Origin: Chitinophagaceae bacterium
GTDB taxonomy: Bacteria > Bacteroidota > Bacteroidia > Chitinophagales > Chitinophagaceae
Direction of reading: 5' to 3'
DNA: 9,613 nucleotides
Assembly: GCA_019454915.1 (NCBI GenBank)
Contig: JACFNM010000149.1
Location: forward strand, 1-9,613
The translations under genes and the position numbers were made by a program. Of this stretch, positions 1-6,712 are shown piece after piece (the stretch's first letter is position 1; each line of letters opens with the position of its first letter). The notes under the pieces are model-generated. The model was not told the DNA's origin and made no database searches. It worked only from the letters and a program-made list of their open reading frames with translations.

Positions 1-71
1 AATAGAGGAGAATGTAAATCAACAGCCACCGGGGACGGCTTTACGCGAGAAGTCTTAATCACCTGTGAAAA

Positions 72-2567
72 TCAGAACACTACCCGGAAACTTCCAAAAA
101 TGCCAAATCTTTCGAAGGTTCTGTCTGGGAGGGGCCGGGGCAGCACTTTCCAGATAAAATCGAGCCGGAATACCTTAAAGATATTGTCCACACCGGTTCC
201 GATCTCCATATAGGGCTTCCCGTCCAGGCTCTTGAACTCACTGCCGGTGACTAAAAAATTATAATCCTTATTTGCCTGGCTTAAATCACCCCAAAAGATC
301 TTTGCACCCCAAAATTGCCTGAATTTTAGCGTTCTCGTCAACGGAATAAAACGAAACAAACCGTTACCGATATTATGCTCCACATTTATGCCCGCATACC
401 AGTCCGTGAGGTATTCGTAGCGGCTCATCATGTTGAAGGCGTACTTATTATAATACCACAGATTGTTTCCCGGTGGAATTTCCAGTAAAGTATAAGGTAA
501 AGTGCCAAATACTTTTCCGGCATACAGATTATAGTATATACTACCGTAAGGCGCTATTTTCTTATAATCGGAAATACTTCCCCCCACCTTATGGTAATTA
601 TAACTACTGTTCAATATACCCGCCATTCCTTTGGAATAGTGCGCTTCCAATATAGGAAAATCACTCCCTAAACTCATACGGTAGAAATTCCCATCCAGGA
701 ATTTCTCGAGATATGCAAAGCGGAGCTTAATCCCTAATTCAAAACTATTCATTATTTCCCCATCCGCTGCCACAGGAAAATTCTCTTTTAAGGGTAAATT
801 GGAGAGGGGTGTTGTTTTCCGCCGAACCCCGTTTAATGTCACGGAGAAGCCACTGCTCGTTTCTTTAAAAAATTCCAACTTTTGCTGTTCTACGTTAATA
901 TACCTAAGCGGTGCGTAAGGCTTTCTGAGTGCAATGGCAAACAGATTATCACTGCCTACCTCATCGTAGTACACCTGTCCGTTGTCAATATCATTGATAT
1001 AAGAAGCCATGAGCGTGGAGCGGGGGGACTTGTTGAACAAATACAATCCCTGTACCCTCCCCTTAAATTTTTTATCGGCAAAGCCATAAGCCAGATAACT
1101 GGTTAAATAGATTTTCTTATTAAATCCGGTGTTCGTTCCCAAATCAAAACGAAGACGCAGTCCTTCATAAGCATTGGCCGTAATCCAGTTATACCAGGGC
1201 CCGATTTCATAGTTCCCCACATTTTTATACCCGGTTCCGATAAAATAGACCAAATCGGTAAACCGGTGAAAGCTGGGCATCTCCATCAGGGTGTCAATCA
1301 TTTTATATATCCCCTTTTCCGTGCCGCTTAATTCCTCGTGCCGGGCATTTGCCCAGAACGTATCCGAGTGACTGGCAGCCGAATCCATGATGAGTACCTC
1401 TTCCCGGATTCTATTCTTCTCCAGTTCCCTGGTTACAGAACTGTCATTGACAACGATGTTCCTGTATGTACTGGTCTTTCGACCGATAAAATTTAACCGG
1501 TTCTTATCCAGGAAAACAAAATCGGCGATAAACTTGTCCTTGGATAAGAACCACAAAGAATCATTCAGCAACTGGTATTCCTGCACCAAATCCAGTTTTT
1601 CAACAAAATTAAGGTTGGCAGTCTCGGATACCCGCAGGTTCATTTTCATTACGGCATAGGAAGAATCTGCTATCCAGGCATCACCGATAAAAGTATTTTC
1701 CCCCTTATGTTTGGGATTAAATACAAAATGAAAAAAGCGCCTACCCCCGATAAATTGTGTATCGGGAACCGTGTAGCGGTAATAAGCCGAACCGTTGTCA
1801 CTGATCGGACTAACAAAGTCTTTATCAAATACGGGTATAAAATTTTTATACACGTTTACATTCTGATACATCCCCCCCAACAGTTTGGTTATACTGGGGC
1901 TGTCAAATCCCATGGTTTTGACGGCCTTGATAGACTCCCTTGTCCGTTGCGGCTTTCGTTGAAAATAGTAATCAGAAAGTGTCTCCGTTAAATACAGCGG
2001 CAGAATGGGTTTAGACTCGCTGGTAGAATCAATGTTTTGATAGATAACGGACTTGAAGGGCTTCAGCAGCGGAAATTTTATCAATTTGTTATTGGTAGCA
2101 TCATTCAGGTCGGCTTCCAGCTTGTTGTATAATTCGTAAGAATAATTGTCGAACCGGTTGCGGTCGTTCAGGTGCTTATGCTGTACTATTTTCCTCCACA
2201 TGATCATTCCTTTACCGATTTTACTCCGGATAACCACCTCCGCATTGGTTTTTCCCCGCTCCATTTCAATAATCACCTGTATCTCTTCCAGCGTAGTGTC
2301 AACGGGTAACACATAATCCTCAAAACCCACAAAAGTAACTTCAAGCGTATCCGAAGGCCAATGAGACAGCGTAAACGAAAAATGACCTACAGAATCGCTA
2401 AGCGTGCCAACGCCGGTATGCTTAAACATGAGAGAGGCGAAGGGGATCGGCTCCTCACTATGAGCATCCTGCACAAGTCCTGAAAGCTTTCTGACCTGGG
2501 CATTCACATCACATGAAATCAAAAAGAACAATACTATATTGCTAATAATCAACCTTTTCCAAGTCAT
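72..2567 (-). CDS. DUF5686 outer-membrane protein with N-terminal carboxypeptidase-regulatory-like domain
   Basis: Predicted outer-membrane beta-barrel protein of 831 residues, a length typical of Bacteroidota DUF5686 proteins; its molecular function is unknown. Residues 1-24 are a signal peptide with a K-R start, a hydrophobic core and a likely cut after VNAQ. Residues 28-102 form a CarboxypepD_reg-like beta-sandwich (SGLVQD, PIPFASL, DSVGHFSF, VTFVGFEDY), as in TonB-dependent and SusC-type proteins. The rest is DUF5686. From about residue 450 onward there are alternating amphipathic strands rich in Y, F, W and N, including an NAYEGLRLRFDLGTN block, and the chain ends in aromatic VVF, as outer-membrane barrels do. 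An in-frame start exists further upstream (2606), but ATG 2567 is preferred because the signal peptide begins there and a promoter-like motif lies between the two. The gene stands alone and is divergent from uspA. The LISC in the signal peptide also fits a lipobox, so lipidation cannot be excluded. Family assignment is confident; role is not. Confidence 0.9.
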   Translation of the reverse strand: MTWKRLIISNIVLFFLISCDVNAQVRKLSGLVQDAHSEEPIPFASLMFKHTGVGTLSDSVGHFSFTLSHWPSDTLEVTFVGFEDYVLPVDTTLEEIQVIIEMERGKTNAEVVIRSKIGKGMIMWRKIVQHKHLNDRNRFDNYSYELYNKLEADLNDATNNKLIKFPLLKPFKSVIYQNIDSTSESKPILPLYLTETLSDYYFQRKPQRTRESIKAVKTMGFDSPSITKLLGGMYQNVNVYKNFIPVFDKDFVSPISDNGSAYYRYTVPDTQFIGGRRFFHFVFNPKHKGENTFIGDAWIADSSYAVMKMNLRVSETANLNFVEKLDLVQEYQLLNDSLWFLSKDKFIADFVFLDKNRLNFIGRKTSTYRNIVVNDSSVTRELEKNRIREEVLIMDSAASHSDTFWANARHEELSGTEKGIYKMIDTLMEMPSFHRFTDLVYFIGTGYKNVGNYEIGPWYNWITANAYEGLRLRFDLGTNTGFNKKIYLTSYLAYGFADKKFKGRVQGLYLFNKSPRSTLMASYINDIDNGQVYYDEVGSDNLFAIALRKPYAPLRYINVEQQKLEFFKETSSGFSVTLNGVRRKTTPLSNLPLKENFPVAADGEIMNSFELGIKLRFAYLEKFLDGNFYRMSLGSDFPILEAHYSKGMAGILNSSYNYHKVGGSISDYKKIAPYGSIYYNLYAGKVFGTLPYTLLEIPPGNNLWYYNKYAFNMMSRYEYLTDWYAGINVEHNIGNGLFRFIPLTRTLKFRQFWGAKIFWGDLSQANKDYNFLVTGSEFKSLDGKPYMEIGTGVDNIFKVFRLDFIWKVLPRPLPDRTFERFGIFGSFRVVF

Positions 2568-2572
2568 AGATG

Positions 2573-2580
2573 CAAAAATA
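2573..2580 (-). promoter_or_regulatory. Bacteroidota -7 promoter element for the DUF5686 gene
   Basis: On the minus strand this reads TATTTTTG, an exact match to the Bacteroidota -7 consensus TAnnTTTG. A TTG at 2599-2597 lies 16 nt upstream, slightly closer than the usual 17-23 nt to the -33 element. The motif ends 5 nt before ATG 2567, so the transcript would have almost no leader. It also excludes the longer reading frame that starts at 2606. Confidence 0.5.
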
Positions 2581-2792
2581 AACTGAACGCAATGTACAAC
2601 GTCCATAAATCTTGAAATAGTGGTCCGGGCGGTTTTAACATTCGGAACGGAAAAGCATGCCGTTGGCTACTCCCCGTTAAAATAGTGAGGCGCCCCCCTG
2701 ACGCATATACAACATACCAGCACTGAAACGTAGTTTCCGGTATCACCGTATCAACGCAATAACCCCATTTGAAGGCCGTTTAATAGCTATTG

Positions 2793-2808
2793 CCTGATTA
2801 TAATCAGG
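2793..2808. promoter_or_regulatory. 16-bp perfect palindrome upstream of uspA, possible operator
   Basis: CCTGATTATAATCAGG is a perfect 16-bp palindrome in the divergent region between the DUF5686 gene and uspA. Its centre lies about 92 nt before the uspA ATG and about 60-65 nt before the start site implied by the candidate -7 element, a position used by activators. It is more than 210 nt from the DUF5686 promoter, so uspA is the likelier target. As RNA it would only make a 6-bp stem with a TATA loop, so a DNA-binding site is the better reading. The regulator is unknown. Confidence 0.35.
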
Positions 2809-2852
2809 GGTTTAGCTCACATCAATCAGTAGCGGTTTTTGCACGTATTTCG

Positions 2853-2860
2853 TACCTTCA
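2853..2860 (+). promoter_or_regulatory. Candidate -7 promoter element for uspA
   Basis: TACCTTCA is a near match to TAnnTTTG and lies 32 nt before the uspA ATG at 2893. The three plus-strand genes each have a TACCTT-type motif upstream: TACCTTCA here, TACCTTTA before the enoyl-CoA hydratase and TACCTTTG before fumC. No TTG at the usual -33 spacing is visible, so this is tentative. Confidence 0.3.
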
Positions 2861-2892
2861 AAATCTCTTATTATCTTAATAAATCATTATTC

Positions 2893-3720
2893 ATGAAAAA
2901 GATTATTGCACCGGTAGATTTCTCAGAGCCATCCGTCAATGCAGCAAAATATGCAGTTCAATTGGCTTCCGATATAGCGGATAGTTCGGTAACCTTATAT
3001 TATGTTTATGAAACCATCATTGCCGGCTCTGACGGAACACCGCTATTAATAGACCCTGACGCACGTAAGAATGTAGCTATGCTTGCTTTGAACAACCTTA
3101 AGAGTGAACTGGAGCGTTTTTCTAAAGTACCTGTTGAAACTGTGGCTGAAGAAGGCAGACTGGCGCCCAACCTGGAAAAATTTGTAAAGCAAAACGAAGT
3201 GGACCTTATTGTGATGGGAATTACGGGAAGCAGCAAGATTGAACAGCTCATCATAGGCAGCAATACCCTCAATGTGATCAGCAAGGATATCTGCCCGGTT
3301 TTTATCGTACCCGGTAAAGCATCCTATAAAAAAATTGAACGCGCGATCTTCACCACCGACCTGAAAAACGTGTCTGCTACCACGCCGTTTCGCCCGCTGA
3401 AGAAGATGCTGGATTTGCTCCAGCCTGAGCTGAAAGTGGTACATGTAAAGACCGGACAGGGGAGATTGCCGGAATCCGATTTGGAGGAAAAGAGGGTTTT
3501 GGAAGCGCTGCTGAAAGACTATCACCCTCATTTTTACTTTATACTGGAAGAAAACTTTTCAACGGCAATTGATGATTTTGCCGAAGAACATCATGCTGAT
3601 GTCATTATCACCGTGCCAAGGAGGCACGCATTCCTTTCTGGCTTATTTAAGAGCAGCAACACAAAAAAATTAGCCTACCAGAGCAGCCTGCCGATCCTGG
3701 CGCTCAATTCCTGGGAATAA
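2893..3720 (+). CDS. Universal stress protein, two UspA domains
   Basis: Cytoplasmic tandem UspA-fold protein of 275 residues, the normal size for two-domain members. Domain 1 (about 1-140) starts with the family signature MKKIIAPVDFSEPSVNAAKYA, with Asp9 in the usual place. It carries an intact nucleotide-binding motif G-2x-G-9x-G-S: G109, G112, G122, S123, within GITGSSKIEQLIIGS. This half is therefore expected to bind ATP. Domain 2 (about 147-272) keeps the fold ending (SSLPILALNS), but its loop, at about 242-258, lacks the glycine pattern, so it probably does not bind nucleotide. ATG 2893 is chosen because conserved sequence begins there; the open frame extends back to 2839 with unconserved residues. 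There is no Shine-Dalgarno sequence. The gene is monocistronic, with a candidate promoter and palindrome upstream and a 13-bp hairpin downstream. Family is certain, but the stress or ligand sensed cannot be read from the sequence. Confidence 0.93.
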   Translation: MKKIIAPVDFSEPSVNAAKYAVQLASDIADSSVTLYYVYETIIAGSDGTPLLIDPDARKNVAMLALNNLKSELERFSKVPVETVAEEGRLAPNLEKFVKQNEVDLIVMGITGSSKIEQLIIGSNTLNVISKDICPVFIVPGKASYKKIERAIFTTDLKNVSATTPFRPLKKMLDLLQPELKVVHVKTGQGRLPESDLEEKRVLEALLKDYHPHFYFILEENFSTAIDDFAEEHHADVIITVPRRHAFLSGLFKSSNTKKLAYQSSLPILALNSWE

Positions 3721-3769
3721 CCAATAGCCCTGCGCACAAAGCGCCCACGTTATTTTTACAAATACCTAA

Positions 3770-3805
3770 CAACAGGCTGCCGCAAAAAATTCCGGCAGCC
3801 TGTTG
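3770..3805 (+). terminator. Hairpin terminator after uspA
   Basis: A perfect 13-bp stem, CAACAGGCTGCCG (3770-3782) pairing with CGGCAGCCTGTTG (3793-3805), encloses a 10-nt A-rich loop. It lies 49 nt after the uspA stop. The following T-run is weak (TCATTTC), so termination may be partial, but the GC-rich stem between two same-strand genes points to a terminator. Confidence 0.75.
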
Positions 3806-3847
3806 TCATTTCTGCGAAACACTTCTATCAAAATGCCTATAAACTGT

Positions 3848-3855
3848 TACCTTTA
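3848..3855 (+). promoter_or_regulatory. Candidate -7 promoter element for the enoyl-CoA hydratase gene
   Basis: TACCTTTA differs from TAnnTTTG only at the last base and lies 18 nt before the ATG at 3874, just downstream of the uspA terminator. A second TTTTG sits 2 nt before the ATG (AAATTTTG, 3864-3871), an alternative poorer match. No clear -33 TTG is visible. Confidence 0.35.
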
Positions 3856-3873
3856 AGCGCATTAAATTTTGTC

Positions 3874-4650
3874 ATGGACTCCTTATCACTTTCTCTTCAC
3901 AGGAACACCCTCTTGATCACCATTAACCGGCCCGAGAAGCTGAACGCGCTCAACCGCCAGGTAATTAAAGAGCTTGGCATCGCCATAGACGACGTGTACA
4001 ATCATGAAGAGATTAAATCGGCCATTATTACCGGCAGTGGAAACAAAGCATTTGTTGCGGGGGCGGATATCAGTGAATTTCTGAACCTGGATGCTGCAGG
4101 CGGAAAAGAGATGGCCCGGTTCGGTCAGCAACACGTTTTTAATAAGATAGAAAACAGTCCAAAACCTATCATTGCGGCTGTCAACGGCTTCGCCTTAGGC
4201 GGCGGTTGCGAACTCGCTATGGCCTGTCATTTTCGAATAGCCTGCGACCAGGCCAAATTTGGCCAACCGGAAATTAACCTGGGGCTCATTCCGGGCTATG
4301 GGGGCACGCAGCGATTACCGCGCCTGATTGGGAAAGGAAGAGCCATGGAACTGATGATGACCGGCAATATGATAGATGCCCCCACGGCTCTGCAATACGG
4401 ACTGGTGAACCAGGTGGTAGCTCAGAAAGACTTGTTAGATAAGGCTTTTGCCCTTACGGAGCTGATGAACAGCAAAGCGCCCCTGGCACTGTCCGGATGT
4501 ATCGAAGCCATCAATGCTGCTTTTGATAGTACCCAAAACGGCTACGAAAAGGAGATCGCTATATTTGGAAAATTGTTTGACACCGCCGATGCCAAAGAAG
4601 GCGCTGCCGCCTTTCTTGAAAAGAGAAAACCCGATTTTAAGGGCGCCTAA
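3874..4650 (+). CDS. Enoyl-CoA hydratase (crotonase family)
   Basis: Crotonase-superfamily enzyme of 258 residues, the usual length of the single-domain bacterial form. It should add water across trans-2-enoyl-CoA to give 3-hydroxyacyl-CoA in fatty-acid beta-oxidation or hydroxybutyryl-CoA metabolism, in the cytoplasm. The oxyanion-hole loops are present: AFVAGADISEF (59-69) and NGFALGGGCELAMACH (104-119). Both acid/base glutamates of true hydratases are kept: Glu113 (GGGCE) and Glu133 (GQPEINLGLIPGYGGTQRLPR), matching Glu144 and Glu164 of the rat enzyme. This argues for a hydratase rather than an isomerase or other crotonase. ATG 3874 fits the conserved N-terminus; no Shine-Dalgarno sequence is visible. 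The gene lies between a terminator and the fumC promoter, so it is probably a single transcript with possible read-through into fumC. Chain-length preference (crotonyl-CoA or longer) cannot be read from the sequence. Confidence 0.93.
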   Translation: MDSLSLSLHRNTLLITINRPEKLNALNRQVIKELGIAIDDVYNHEEIKSAIITGSGNKAFVAGADISEFLNLDAAGGKEMARFGQQHVFNKIENSPKPIIAAVNGFALGGGCELAMACHFRIACDQAKFGQPEINLGLIPGYGGTQRLPRLIGKGRAMELMMTGNMIDAPTALQYGLVNQVVAQKDLLDKAFALTELMNSKAPLALSGCIEAINAAFDSTQNGYEKEIAIFGKLFDTADAKEGAAAFLEKRKPDFKGA

Positions 4651-4654
4651 GTCT

Positions 4655-4662
4655 TACCTTTG
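4655..4662 (+). promoter_or_regulatory. -7 promoter element for fumC
   Basis: TACCTTTG is an exact match to the Bacteroidota -7 consensus TAnnTTTG. It begins 4 nt after the enoyl-CoA hydratase stop. Transcription would start near 4666-4670, giving a leader of about 60-65 nt before ATG 4731. A TTTT at 4634-4637, 17 nt upstream, is the only -33-like sequence; there is no TTG. Confidence 0.55.
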
Positions 4663-4663
4663 C

Positions 4664-4695
4664 CCTGATAACTGAACATAAATCAGGCTTCAGTT
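4664..4695 (+). other. Two alternative hairpins in the fumC leader
   Basis: Helix A pairs CCTGAT (4664-4669) with ATCAGG (4682-4687). Helix B pairs AACTGAA (4670-4676) with TTCAGTT (4689-4695). The strands interleave in the order A, B, A', B'. The connecting loops (0, 5 and 1 nt) are too short for an easy pseudoknot, so the hairpins would exclude each other. Helix B lies at the predicted 5' end of the transcript; helix A may only be a DNA inverted repeat overlapping the start site. No riboswitch family is recognised. Confidence 0.3.
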
Positions 4696-4730
4696 CATTT
4701 ATTAATTCTTATAACCAATAGTTGACGAAT

Positions 4731-6170
4731 ATGGATTACAGAATTGAAAAAGACACGATGGGCGAGGTGAAAGTTCCCCTGAACGCATACTACGGCGCAC
4801 AAACCCAAAGGAGCGTTAACAATTTCAAAATTGCGCAGGACATTAACCGGATGCCTAAGGAAATTATACACGCTTTTGCCTATTTAAAAAAAGCAGCAGC
4901 GATTACAAACGTGGAAGCAGGTGTATTAACCCCCGAGAAAGCAACGCTTATTGGAAAAGTATGTGACGAAATACTGGAGGGCAAGCTGGATGAATATTTT
5001 CCCCTGGTCGTTTGGCAAACGGGAAGCGGCACCCAAAGCAATATGAACGTGAATGAAGTGATCGCTTACCGGGGGCATGTATTGAACGGCGGTAAACTGG
5101 AAGACAAAGAAAAAGTTCTGCATCCTAATGATGATGTGAACAAATCTCAGTCCAGCAACGATACTTTCCCTACTGCAATGCATATTGCTGCCTATAAAAT
5201 GCTTCAGGAAGTCACCATTCCGGGAATACAGAAACTGAGAGATACTTTGGCAGCGAAGAGCAAAGCGTTTATGAAAGTGGTAAAAATCGGCCGTACGCAT
5301 TTCATGGACGCCACACCACTCACTCTCGGTCAGGAATTCAGCGGGTATGTTGCGCAGCTCAACCACGGATTAAAAGCTATCAATAACAGCCTGGCGCACC
5401 TCAGTGAGCTGGCACTTGGAGGAACCGCTGTAGGTACCGGTATCAATACGCCTCCGGGTTATGCAGAAAACGTAGCTAAACATATTGCTTCGCTCACCGG
5501 GCTGCCTTTCGTCACCGCAGAAAATAAGTTTGAAGCCCTGGCTGCACATGATGCCATCGTGGAAGCACATGGCGCGCTAAAAACCGTAGCAGTCAGCCTG
5601 ATGAAAATAGCCAATGATATCCGTATGCTTTCATCAGGTCCACGAAGTGGAATTGGTGAAATTCATATTCCGGACAATGAGCCCGGCTCGTCCATCATGC
5701 CGGGTAAAGTAAACCCGACACAATGTGAAGCGCTGACGATGATAGCTGCACAGGTGCTGGGTAATGACGTTGCCATCAACGTAGGTGGCGCAACGGGTCA
5801 TTTTGAATTGAATGTATTCAAACCTTTGATGATATACAATTTTCTGCACAGCGCCAGGCTTATTGGCGACGGCTGTGTGAGCTTCAATGATAAATGTGCA
5901 ACGGGTATTGAACCCATCGAAGCCAATATCCGGCAACACGTAGAAAACTCGTTGATGCTCGTTACCGCCTTAAATACAAAAATCGGTTATTATAAGGCGG
6001 CCGAAATTGCTCAAAAGGCGCATAAAGAAGGCACTACGCTAAAGGCGATGGCGGTTAAACTCGGGTATGTTACTCCGGAGCAATTTGACGAATGGGTGCA
6101 GCCCGGTAATATGGTGGGCGAATTAAAAAGCGAAAAGGCATCTCACCGAACGGGGATGCCTTTTGCTTAA
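4731..6170 (+). CDS. fumC: Class II fumarate hydratase (fumarase C)
   Basis: Fumarase C, the iron-independent homotetrameric enzyme that interconverts fumarate and L-malate in the TCA cycle, in the cytoplasm. The three conserved regions of the fumarase/aspartase superfamily are present: [10 protein letters not shown] (97-106), [16 protein letters not shown] (187-202, with His190 equal to E. coli His188), and the signature [13 protein letters not shown] (319-331, with Ser320 as the catalytic serine plus Lys326 and Asn328). SSNDTFP (141-147) is also intact. The substrate motifs fit fumarase rather than aspartase. ATG 4731 is chosen; a TTG three codons earlier (4722) is also in frame but unconserved. 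No Shine-Dalgarno sequence is seen. At 479 residues the protein is slightly long: the family usually stops just after MVG (461-463), whereas here about 16 extra residues follow, and these are the translation of a terminator-like hairpin (see findings). It has its own promoter and structured leader. Confidence 0.96.
   Translation: MDYRIEKDTMGEVKVPLNAYYGAQTQRSVNNFKIAQDINRMPKEIIHAFAYLKKAAAITNVEAGVLTPEKATLIGKVCDEILEGKLDEYFPLVVWQTGSGTQSNMNVNEVIAYRGHVLNGGKLEDKEKVLHPNDDVNKSQSSNDTFPTAMHIAAYKMLQEVTIPGIQKLRDTLAAKSKAFMKVVKIGRTHFMDATPLTLGQEFSGYVAQLNHGLKAINNSLAHLSELALGGTAVGTGINTPPGYAENVAKHIASLTGLPFVTAENKFEALAAHDAIVEAHGALKTVAVSLMKIANDIRMLSSGPRSGIGEIHIPDNEPGSSIMPGKVNPTQCEALTMIAAQVLGNDVAINVGGATGHFELNVFKPLMIYNFLHSARLIGDGCVSFNDKCATGIEPIEANIRQHVENSLMLVTALNTKIGYYKAAEIAQKAHKEGTTLKAMAVKLGYVTPEQFDEWVQPGNMVGELKSEKASHRTGMPFA
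6133..6164 (+). terminator. Terminator-like hairpin inside the 3' end of fumC
   Basis: AAAAGGCATC (6133-6142) pairs perfectly with GATGCCTTTT (6155-6164) around a 12-nt loop that can pair further (CCGAACGG). A and T tracts flank the stem on both sides, giving the form of a bidirectional intrinsic terminator. It ends 3 nt before the fumC stop codon TAA (6168-6170), so the hairpin is entirely coding, covering residues 468-478. No other terminator for fumC is seen in the next 480 bp. Confidence 0.65.
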
Positions 6171-6656
6171 ACCAACTACAACATGAGAAAAAAGACAGCT
6201 TTAAAAAGTTTGTAATCTTAAAACGGCCGCGCATACATATTAGTATCCCGAATCTAAAAATAATCATCCCGGAATTCTATTCACACTGTCCTGTCGATTT
6301 CCACTCACCTTAACGCGTCCAAAAAATAAAATTATCATTTGATAAGCCTGAAATTAATGGTCAGGAAGATTACAAGATTAACAAAATGAACGGCTTAAGC
6401 AAGCGGAAGATTTTATATCAAAAAGCGGAGTTAACGGGCAAAAATATTTCGATTCAAACTCCGTTCTACATTCATCAACATGCATCTATTTTTCACAATT
6501 TATTCGAATTCCCTAACCCATAAGAACGGGCGGATGCTTTTTAAATCCGCAAATTCCTTGTACCCATTGGCTGTTTGAGCAAACGGCCGTTTAATCCATA
6601 CCCCCAGCAAAGCGTGCCGATTAGATTTCACAACCTGTCAGCAACTTTGTAAAACA
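6171..6656. other. Convergent intergenic region with no supported gene
   Basis: This is most of the 542-bp gap between convergent fumC and the lipoprotein gene. It contains no recognisable protein, RNA gene or insertion-sequence end. Visible details: a 10-codon frame (6183-6215), a 45-codon frame from ATG 6386 to TAA 6523 without a ribosome site, an imperfect tandem repeat AGATTACA-AGATTAACA (6367-6383), a weak hairpin GCGGAT/ATCCGC (6530-6550), a palindrome AAACGGCCGTTT (6581-6592), and a minus-strand TATTTTTG (6446-6439) with no gene after it. Confidence 0.6.
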
Positions 6657-6686
6657 AAAAACCCCTCTTTTTCAGGAGGGGTTTTT
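6657..6686 (-). terminator. Strong bidirectional terminator of the lspA-lipoprotein unit
   Basis: AAAAACCCCTC (6657-6667) pairs perfectly with GAGGGGTTTTT (6676-6686) around an 8-nt loop. Read on the minus strand, the stem is followed by TTTTTTGTTTT, a canonical U-tract. It lies 27 nt after the lipoprotein stop. The plus-strand side also has a T-run, so it could stop read-through from fumC. Confidence 0.88.
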
Positions 6687-6712
6687 CCTAATGGATCCCT
6701 TGACAACCTCAA

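Noticed and set aside
24..40. Possible terminator AGCC...GGCT downstream of the DUF5686 gene
   Set aside because: Only four Watson-Crick outer pairs plus wobbles, and no clear T-run on the minus strand; too weak to list.
1387..1991. Two 90-94 codon plus-strand frames antisense to the DUF5686 gene
   Set aside because: Antisense to a well-supported long gene, low-complexity, with no ribosome site or family resemblance.
2564..2746. 60-codon minus-strand frame in the divergent region
   Set aside because: Overlaps the DUF5686 promoter and start, has no recognisable sequence, and is the length expected by chance.
3046..3531. 161-codon antisense frame inside uspA
   Set aside because: Shadow of a strongly conserved gene; its composition shows no domain or signal.
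3718..4721. 11-bp identity ATAACCAATAG after uspA and before fumC
   Set aside because: One copy overlaps a stop codon and the other is in a leader; short AT-rich matches like this are expected by chance.
6183..6215. Ten-codon frame starting 12 nt after fumC, resembling the start of a signal peptide
   Set aside because: Too short, stopped at once, and the following DNA encodes nothing recognisable in that frame.
6581..6592. Palindrome AAACGGCCGTTT in the convergent gap
   Set aside because: No adjacent gene start to regulate and no second copy; likely chance.
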